Positions 6,742 through 10,308 of a stretch of 10,308 nt of DNA are shown here, piece by piece (position 1 is the first letter of the stretch; every line of letters begins with the position of its first letter). Source of the DNA: Methanothrix sp. (GTDB lineage: Archaea; Halobacteriota; Methanosarcinia; Methanotrichales; Methanotrichaceae); assembly GCA_028688535.1 (NCBI GenBank), contig JAQTXY010000043.1:1-10308 (forward strand), written 5' to 3'. The position numbers were made by a program, and so were the translations under genes. The notes below the pieces were generated by a model, which was not told the DNA's origin, ran no database searches, and saw nothing but the letters and a program-made list of their open reading frames with translations.

Positions 6742-7017
6742 ATGGATAAATTTCTAGGCGTGGTGCAGGGCGGGCGGTTCTCAATTTTAATGCCTCGCCC
6801 CCAATGCTGCACAGTCAGGCTAACGCGAATATCCAAACCAGCTTCTATAGCTGAAGAATTGGTCGCTTCCCATGAAATAAATTTGTCTGAGTATGAGGGC
6901 AAAGCGATCATGGTTAACGGAGCCCTCCCTGAGCATAAAGGATGGCTCTATGAGGCCAATGTTATCGACCAGGCGAGTCCCATTCTAACGGCAGTAGTAG
7001 AAGAGCTCTTCAGATAG
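6742..7017 (+). CDS. Conserved small protein, probable beta-barrel fold, function unknown
   Basis: 91 residues. GGAGG (6729-6733), eight bases before the ATG, makes the start secure. The protein reads MDKFLGVVQGGRFSI, a Cys pair (QCCTV), then the C-terminal half INLSEYEGKAIMVNGAL, HKGWLYEANVIDQ and SPILTAVVEELF. The 'L-x-x-YEGKAIMV-x-G ... GW-Y-A-x-VIDxAxPILTAVV' pattern is one I know from short uncharacterised proteins in methanogens and cyanobacteria, and its strand-turn-strand spacing suggests a small OB-like barrel. There is no signal peptide, so it is probably cytoplasmic. It precedes the Sm-like gene by 68 bases on the same strand with no terminator between, so the two are probably co-transcribed. 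Nothing here gives a biochemical role. Confidence 0.75.
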   Translation: MDKFLGVVQGGRFSILMPRPQCCTVRLTRISKPASIAEELVASHEINLSEYEGKAIMVNGALPEHKGWLYEANVIDQASPILTAVVEELFR

Positions 7018-7031
7018 AACGGATCGTTCTA
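7015..7031 (+). promoter_or_regulatory. Hairpin spanning the stop codon between the two small genes
   Basis: TAGAACG (7015-7021) pairs perfectly with CGTTCTA (7025-7031) around a 3-base loop. The stop codon TAG of the first gene lies in the stem. No T-run follows, so it is more likely a processing or coupling element than a terminator. Confidence 0.35.
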
Positions 7032-7085
7032 GCCAAAGGAAACAAGCTAAATAATCGAGAGAAATTTCGCCAATGGGGTGGAAAT

Positions 7086-7310
7086 ATGGAATGTTGTGAT
7101 ATAGTCAGAAATTTTCTTGAAGGCAGGAAAGGGAGACAAATTAAGATGCTAATAGAAGGTGGAAGATTCCTGCCAGTGTCTGGCAAGCTCTTGGATTTTA
7201 ATGAATCCGCCATTGTTCTTGAGAAGAAAGATGGGACACAACAATTGTTCGACATCGACTATGTGATCAGTGTTGCAGATATGGAGGAAGAAATCGACAA
7301 GGAAAGTTAG
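7086..7310 (+). CDS. Small Sm/Hfq-like protein
   Basis: 74 residues with an acidic C-terminus (ADMEEEIDKES). A short N-terminal helix (IVRNFLEGRKGRQ) leads to five strands with the Sm order: KMLIEGGRF, LPVSGKLLDFNESAIVLEKK (Sm1-like G-x-L-x-x-F-(D/N)-x-x-x-hydrophobic-x-L), then QQLFDIDYVISV in the place of Sm2 (bacterial Hfq has a Tyr-Lys-His-Ala-Ile-Ser-Thr-Ile stretch there). The length fits archaeal Sm proteins and Hfq (70-80 residues). These proteins form RNA-binding rings, but the usual RNA-contacting residues (Asn of Sm1, Arg-Gly or Lys-His of Sm2) are not obvious, so RNA binding is uncertain; a ring or another small-barrel role is possible. The GGGGTGG ribosome site ends four bases before the ATG. 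An 11-T terminator follows the stop. Confidence 0.65.
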   Translation: MECCDIVRNFLEGRKGRQIKMLIEGGRFLPVSGKLLDFNESAIVLEKKDGTQQLFDIDYVISVADMEEEIDKES

Positions 7311-7318
7311 AATGGGCA

Positions 7319-7329
7319 TTTTTTTTTTT
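7319..7329 (+). terminator. U-rich archaeal terminator
   Basis: Eleven consecutive T residues begin eight bases after the TAG of the Sm-like gene. This is the usual form of an archaeal terminator and closes the small operon before the insertion sequence. Confidence 0.7.
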
Positions 7330-7358
7330 GCGATTAGGTCCATTAGGTTAATTATATA

Positions 7359-7412
7359 CTGTACTTTCCAACTTTTCTGTACTTTCCAACTTTTCTGTAC
7401 TTTCCAACTTTT
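7359..7412 (+). repeat. Three perfect 18-base tandem copies of the IS terminal repeat
   Basis: CTGTACTTTCCAACTTTT occurs three times head to tail without spacers (7359-7376, 7377-7394, 7395-7412). The unit equals the element's terminal inverted repeat, and the other end has only one copy. The perfect identity suggests recent duplication. Confidence 0.95.
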
Positions 7413-7432
7413 TGATATTTTTATAATATATT

Positions 7433-7446
7433 CTAATTATAATTAG
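7433..7446. repeat. 14-base perfect palindrome inside the left IS end
   Basis: CTAATTATAATTAG is self-complementary over its full length. It lies between the tandem terminal repeats and the transposase leader, next to TATA-like sequence (TTTTTATAATATA, 7416-7428; TTTTTATAC, 7474-7482), and could be a transposase or regulator site. Confidence 0.35.
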
Positions 7447-7495
7447 CTAAAAAGTTCTTATTAAAAATTAAAGTTTTTATACTATGATTGGATTC

Positions 7496-7509
7496 ACTCC
7501 CTCGGGAGT
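7496..7509 (+). promoter_or_regulatory. Hairpin that hides the transposase ribosome site
   Basis: ACTCC (7496-7500) pairs with GGAGT (7505-7509) around CTCG. The second arm is part of the only ribosome site (GGGAG, 7504-7508), four bases before ATG 7513. Folding would block ribosome entry, a known way for insertion sequences to limit transposase synthesis, especially on transcripts entering from outside. Confidence 0.5.
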
Positions 7510-7512
7510 AAA

Positions 7513-8748
7513 ATGATCAAAATATTAAAGGCACCATTACAGTTAGAGCCGTTTTTGGACGAATTTGGGGATTTATTCACGAAACCGAGCTATAGATCAT
7601 TTCGGGACTTGTGTGCAGCTTTAAGCGTGTGTGATAAATCCAAGACCGTTGCTAACCTTTATGATACTATGGCAGACTGTCGCAAAGAGAAAAAGGCACG
7701 TTCTTCGTACAATTGGTTCTTTAGCGATGCAAATTGGGATGAAAATGAAGTTGCACAGCGCAAAGTGAACCTTTTTATTGAGCATTTATCTTTAAAAAAT
7801 GATGATAAAATATTACTTATAATTGACGATACATATAATGAGAAGGAAGGAACCCAGACAGACGGCGTAGGCAAATTTTACGATCATAGTAAAGAAGCAT
7901 ACATCTGGGGTAACAATTTTGTTACATCTGTTGTCCAATCAAAAGGACTATTTATTCCACATAAAGCTAAGATGTATGTCAAAGATGAGCATGAAAATGA
8001 GAATTTCAAAACAAAATTGGAACTCGCTTATGAGGATATTATTGAGCCATTAAAAGTTCCAAAAGACATTCCTCTCTATATAGTTTTCGATAGCTGGTGG
8101 TTCTCTGCAGATCTATTTAATAAGTGTCTAAATTTAGGGCATAATATAGTTTGTCAAATCAAGTCTGATAAAAAAGTAGGAATTAATAATATTATGTCTT
8201 ACCACGTTAAAGATATGGCAAATCAAATTGAAGATAAATATTTTATAAAAACTGCAGTTAATGTTCGTGGGAAAAAGAAGACATACTATACATTTGAAAA
8301 AGATGTGATCCTAGATAAAATTGGAGTGGTTAAGCTTGTCATTTCTAAGAGAAAAAAAGATGGTACAACAAAATATATTATAAGTACTAATAAATTTCTT
8401 TCTTCAAAAGAGATCATTTCGATTTATGAAGACCGATGGGATATTGAGACCGCCCATAGAGAAACAAATCAAAAATTGGGTTTCAAAGATTACCAATTAA
8501 GAGAAAAACACTCAATTGAAAGATTCATTCAGCTTGTTTTTTCAGTGTGGACTGCAATTCTCTTATGGGAACTTGATAATCCTCTACCTAAGGATGGTTC
8601 AAAATCGAGAACTATGGGCGATATGATTGATCGAGTAAAAATGCAGGCCGCTGGAGAAACATTTGAATATGTGATGACATATTTCAATCTGCCCGTGCCG
8701 GATGGCGGATTGCTTTATATACTTAAGAGCTTGGGATTAAAAATATGA
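7513..8748 (+). CDS. Transposase, DDE type, IS4/IS701 superfamily
   Basis: 411 residues, apparently full length and unbroken. Cutting and joining of the element ends would use the acidic triad: Asp105 or Asp106 in LLIIDDTYNEK, Asp193 in YIVFDSWWFSADLF and Glu312 in the YEDRWDIETAHRETNQKLGF signature. The last matches the Y-x2-R-x3-E-x6-K motif of IS4-related enzymes at Tyr305, Arg308 and Glu312, but the Lys position holds Asn319, with Lys two residues later. 'IDDT...K.G...GVGKFYD' followed by 'FDSWW' is closest to IS701-like enzymes. The N-terminal ~95 residues (FLDEFGDLFTKPSYRSF, then helical) are the probable DNA-binding part. Codons are AT-rich and unlike the neighbours at 9206-10240. It stops at TGA 52 bases before the right end. 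Confidence 0.92.
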   Translation: MIKILKAPLQLEPFLDEFGDLFTKPSYRSFRDLCAALSVCDKSKTVANLYDTMADCRKEKKARSSYNWFFSDANWDENEVAQRKVNLFIEHLSLKNDDKILLIIDDTYNEKEGTQTDGVGKFYDHSKEAYIWGNNFVTSVVQSKGLFIPHKAKMYVKDEHENENFKTKLELAYEDIIEPLKVPKDIPLYIVFDSWWFSADLFNKCLNLGHNIVCQIKSDKKVGINNIMSYHVKDMANQIEDKYFIKTAVNVRGKKKTYYTFEKDVILDKIGVVKLVISKRKKDGTTKYIISTNKFLSSKEIISIYEDRWDIETAHRETNQKLGFKDYQLREKHSIERFIQLVFSVWTAILLWELDNPLPKDGSKSRTMGDMIDRVKMQAAGETFEYVMTYFNLPVPDGGLLYILKSLGLKI

Positions 8749-8783
8749 GTATGAAGATAATATAAATAATAAAAATTTAGGAG

Positions 8784-8800
8784 AAACTTGGAAAGTACAG
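8784..8800 (-). repeat. Right terminal inverted repeat of the insertion sequence
   Basis: AAACTTGGAAAGTACAG is the inverse of the left unit CTGTACTTTCCAACTTT with one mismatch (G for C at position 14). It is present in a single copy. Confidence 0.9.
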
Positions 8801-9014
8801 CAATCTTAAATAAAATTAAATAAATCTCAGGCAGGAATTGTCCTTCTCAATCGAGACTTCGCGGCTTCGCGCCTTCGCGTGATACTTCGGATCTAGCTCG
8901 AAACCATGAAGGATGCAGAGAAAAGACGAACTGATGATGTTCTAGGCGTAACGGTCTCACGCGAAGCCTGCAACCATGATCGATAACCTCAAGCACTATC
9001 GAAAAGAATTATAT
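8801..9014. other. Intergenic stretch after the IS with short GC-rich repeats
   Basis: After an A/T-rich leader the stretch holds the tandem octamers at 8857-8880 and their inverted partner at 8957-8966. A 26-codon frame (ATG 8906 to TAA 8986, MKDAEKRRTDDVLGVTVSRE at its start) overlaps the right arm of this inverted repeat, and I do not consider it a supported gene. Nothing else is recognisable. Confidence 0.5.
8857..8880 (+). repeat. Three tandem octamers CTTCGCG+N
   Basis: CTTCGCGG, CTTCGCGC and CTTCGCGT follow each other without gaps, and a partial CTTCGGA appears at 8885. The last unit plus the next two bases (CTTCGCGTGA, 8873-8882) is repeated inverted and exact at 8957-8966 (TCACGCGAAG), so a long-looped hairpin of 10 pairs is possible. 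Similar heptamer/octamer arrays are common intergenic elements in several prokaryotes. Confidence 0.8.
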
Positions 9015-9176
9015 TCACTCAGGAAATAGCCGCTTGAGCCGATCGAAGATCTCGTCATGTCTTTCTTTGTTTATGATCCAGACGATTTTTCCGTGGATGT
9101 CAGTAGCTCCCCCATACGGCATCTGGTTTTTGCTTGGATCGTAGTATTGTCCGACTACATCTTCTTCTGTTTCCAT
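9015..9176 (-). CDS. 53-residue small protein, family unknown
   Basis: The gene runs from ATG 9176 to TGA 9015-9017. The protein begins METEEDVVGQYYDPSKNQ, continues MPYGGATDIHGKIVWIINKE and ends RHDEIFDRLKRLFPE. The middle alternates as a strand (GKIVWIINK) and the end looks like an amphipathic helix, so a compact alpha/beta mini-domain is plausible. AGGAT (9183-9187) lies six bases before the ATG, inside a small hairpin (ATCCT-GTT-AGGAT, 9183-9195). It begins 29 bases after the stop of the AT-hook/PIP frame on the same strand and may share its transcript. The codons are regular, with G/C-leaning third positions in places, unlike the adjacent IS. I recognise no family and propose no function. 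Confidence 0.55.
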   Translation of the reverse strand: METEEDVVGQYYDPSKNQMPYGGATDIHGKIVWIINKERHDEIFDRLKRLFPE

Positions 9177-9205
9177 CTTTACATCCTGTTAGGATTTATC
9201 GATCT

Positions 9206-9493
9206 CTAAAAATCAAACAGCGACTTCTGCCTTTTTCCCGTCGCCACGGGGGTCTTTTTCTCCGTCTTCCCCTCGCTCTCCGTCTTCTTCGGCCTGCCCC
9301 TCTTGCGGCCCTCGGGCTTGGCCGCGCTCCCCGACTGGCTTTCGGCAACCACCGCAGGCTCTTCCGGCTGGGGCCCGACCGCCGGTGCAGCCTCCACCTT
9401 GAGCGGCTCCGTCTCCGAAGACTTTTCGGCGCTGGCTTGCACAGCCTCAGTCACTTCTGCGCCCACCAGCACCGCGCCCGCATCCTCCCACAC
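9206..9493 (-). CDS. Low-complexity protein or tail with AT-hook and C-terminal PCNA-binding motif
   Basis: The frame is open from the codon after the DUF2461 stop (9521-9523). The first start codon in it is GTG 9493, giving 95 residues. Ala/Glu/Pro/Lys-rich sequence with strongly G/C third positions (EVTEAVQASAEK, then PQPEEPAVVAESQ) leads to GRKRGRPKK (62-70), a classic AT-hook with the GRP core, and ends exactly in RQKSLFDF, a PIP-box-like motif (Gln89, Leu92, Phe95) of the kind found at the ends of archaeal clamp loaders, polymerases and nucleases. Such a tail usually hangs on a DNA-replication or repair enzyme, but none is attached. No good ribosome site precedes the GTG. It may be a separate small protein translated with the DUF2461 gene, the former tail of that protein split by TAG, or a transplanted tail. 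Confidence 0.6.
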   Translation of the reverse strand: MWEDAGAVLVGAEVTEAVQASAEKSSETEPLKVEAAPAVGPQPEEPAVVAESQSGSAAKPEGRKRGRPKKTESEGKTEKKTPVATGKRQKSLFDF

Positions 9494-9520
9494 CTGGGGG
9501 AACCATTTCGATTGTCGCCT

Positions 9521-10240
9521 CTAGAATCTCTCCACCCCTTGTTCGCTCTTCCTCTTCGGCGAAACCCTGGCAGGGCGCATCTGTGCTCCTATGAGGGGCT
9601 GGAGATAGTCGAAGAACGGCTTCATGGCAGAGAAGACTTGCAATGCGTAGTCGGCAAAATCTTCCGCCAGAACTCTCTCATCGCGGAGCTGATGGACTAC
9701 TGTGAACTGCTTGAGGCGCAGCAGATCGATCTGGGGGTGATCGGCAGCGTAGCCTCGCGGCGTGCTCTTGAGCCTCTCTCCGGAGATCTCGCCGAAATAC
9801 TTGCGAAACTCAGGCGCCTCGATCACCCTCTTTAGCGGCGTCGGGTCCTCAGCAATTGAAACGCGGATGGCCTGCAGATCGGCAGAGGTGGGCATATGCG
9901 CCCCGCCCGCCAGAAGCGATCCGCCGGGCATGATGTGGATGTAATATGGCAGGCGCAGAGAGTGCCTGCCGCCGGGAGCGAGCACGGCTGAGAAATGATC
10001 CTTGTAGGGCGGCTTGTTTTTGGCGAAGCGCAGGTCGTTGTGGATGCGAAAGATGGCATCTTTGGTAGGGAGATCGCCCAGGGGCTCGATGGCATCGAAG
10101 CGGAAGATGAGGCCCTGGATGAAGTCCTGGAAGAGCGCTCTGGCCTCTTCGTACTCGGGGCGATGGGCGGCAAACCATTCGTGGTTGTTGTTCTGGCGGA
10201 GAGAGTGCAGGAAGGAGAGGATGGGCGGGAATGGGGACAT
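9521..10240 (-). CDS. DUF2461 family protein (TIGR02453)
   Basis: 239 residues, the usual length of the family plus a short basic tail. Function is unknown for the family. The marks are NNNHEWFAAHRPEYEEAR (17-34), the hallmark IFRIHNDLRFAKNKPPYKDH (63-82), a Gly-rich strand region LPYYIHIMPGGSLLAGGAH (97-115), and LKSTPRGYAADHP (157-169) followed by LLRLKQFTVVHQL. No signal or membrane segment is seen. The end (ARVSPKRKSEQGVERF) is basic and not part of the core. The ATG at 10240 has no Shine-Dalgarno site, and an A/T-rich box lies about 30 bases upstream, so the mRNA may be leaderless. The stop is TAG (9521-9523), and the same frame continues open behind it into the AT-hook/PIP stretch. Composition is GC-rich, like the presumed host core. 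Confidence 0.9.
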   Translation of the reverse strand: MSPFPPILSFLHSLRQNNNHEWFAAHRPEYEEARALFQDFIQGLIFRFDAIEPLGDLPTKDAIFRIHNDLRFAKNKPPYKDHFSAVLAPGGRHSLRLPYYIHIMPGGSLLAGGAHMPTSADLQAIRVSIAEDPTPLKRVIEAPEFRKYFGEISGERLKSTPRGYAADHPQIDLLRLKQFTVVHQLRDERVLAEDFADYALQVFSAMKPFFDYLQPLIGAQMRPARVSPKRKSEQGVERF

Positions 10241-10267
10241 GGGAAAAGAATTAGGTCGGCAAGGTTT

Positions 10268-10280
10268 AGATAATTTTTTG
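10268..10280 (-). promoter_or_regulatory. A/T-rich promoter box before the DUF2461 gene
   Basis: Read on the minus strand the sequence is AAAAAATTATCTA, centred about 33 bases before ATG 10240. That is the distance expected when transcription starts at or just before the start codon, in line with the missing ribosome site. Confidence 0.4.
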
Positions 10281-10308
10281 CATGCAAGAGGATGCCGGCA
10301 AGAAAAAC

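Larger units (their letters stand above)
7359..8800 (+). mobile_element. Insertion sequence with one DDE transposase and a triplicated left end
   Basis: The right end is a single terminal repeat whose inverse reads CTGTACTTTCCAAGTTT (8784-8800). The left end carries the matching CTGTACTTTCCAACTTT, so the terminal repeats agree in 16 of 17 bases. The element is about 1.41 kb from the innermost left copy (7395) or 1.44 kb from the outermost (7359). It is much more AT-rich than its surroundings and holds one intact transposase gene. No target duplication is clear: the bases before 7359 (TTATATA) and after 8800 (CAATCTT) do not match. It inserted just past the small-operon terminator. The transposase suggests the IS4/IS701 superfamily; the exact family needs comparison. 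Confidence 0.88.

Noticed and set aside
7359..7412. CRISPR array
   Set aside because: The three 18-base units abut directly with no spacers and match the IS terminal repeat.
8906..8986. 26-codon plus frame after the IS
   Set aside because: It has no ribosome site, overlaps the inverted repeat, and is too short to judge.
9521..9523. Pyrrolysine read-through of TAG joining the DUF2461 gene to the AT-hook tail
   Set aside because: Six genes in this window end in TAG, while pyrrolysine-using archaea usually make little use of TAG as a stop. The residue context is not that of a methylamine methyltransferase, and no insertion element is visible. Kept only as a remote possibility.
9134..9835. Long plus-strand open frame (233 codons)
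   Set aside because: It is the antisense shadow of the GC-rich minus-strand genes: the translation is Leu/Arg-rich and repetitive, and it has no family motif.
9832..10287. Overlapping minus frames of 151 and 109 codons across the DUF2461 gene
   Set aside because: They are Pro/Ser/Arg-rich out-of-frame shadows of the DUF2461 coding sequence.

Overview
The window looks archaeal, most likely a methanogen of the Methanothrix/Methanosarcina side. The reasons are AT-rich TATA-like boxes about 25-35 bases before probable transcript starts, GGAGG/GGTG ribosome sites, U-rich terminators, a secreted cupredoxin/sugar-dehydrogenase-like lipoprotein, a small Sm-like protein, and a C-terminal PCNA-binding (PIP) motif on a basic, AT-hook-bearing tail. 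The genus is inference. Six of the genes end in TAG, which argues against routine use of TAG for pyrrolysine. Base composition is patchy: 6270-6640 and 9220-10240 are GC-rich with strong G/C third positions, most other genes are intermediate, and the insertion sequence at 7359-8800 is clearly AT-rich.

Layout. 3-143 is the end of a secreted protein. 316-1947 encodes a lipoprotein with a type-1 copper domain fused to a six-bladed PQQ-type glucose/sorbosone dehydrogenase domain. 1948-2586 has no convincing gene but holds two good hairpins; 2587-2811 (minus) is a doubtful small frame. 2864-3940 (minus) is an Old Yellow Enzyme family flavin oxidoreductase. Divergent from it, 4131-5114 and 5111-5872 form a translationally coupled two-gene ABC exporter (DrrA/DrrB type). 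5937-6146 is a pentapeptide-repeat remnant, followed by a GC-rich, frame-broken stretch and a small hypothetical gene at 6458-6679.

6742-7017 and 7086-7310 are two small genes with good ribosome sites, probably one transcript: a conserved small beta-rich protein and an Sm/Hfq-like protein, closed by an 11-T terminator. A complete insertion sequence follows, with one DDE transposase. Its left end carries three head-to-tail copies of the terminal repeat and its right end one inverted copy. The transposase ribosome site lies inside a small hairpin.

The right end is a minus-strand cluster: a DUF2461 gene (9521-10240), an AT-hook/PIP-box tail (9206-9493) in the same frame as the DUF2461 gene and separated from it by a single TAG, and a 53-residue protein (9015-9176). 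The most unusual points are this in-frame tail, the triplicated IS end, and the copper/dehydrogenase fusion. I did not find a clear new multi-gene defence or metabolic system.
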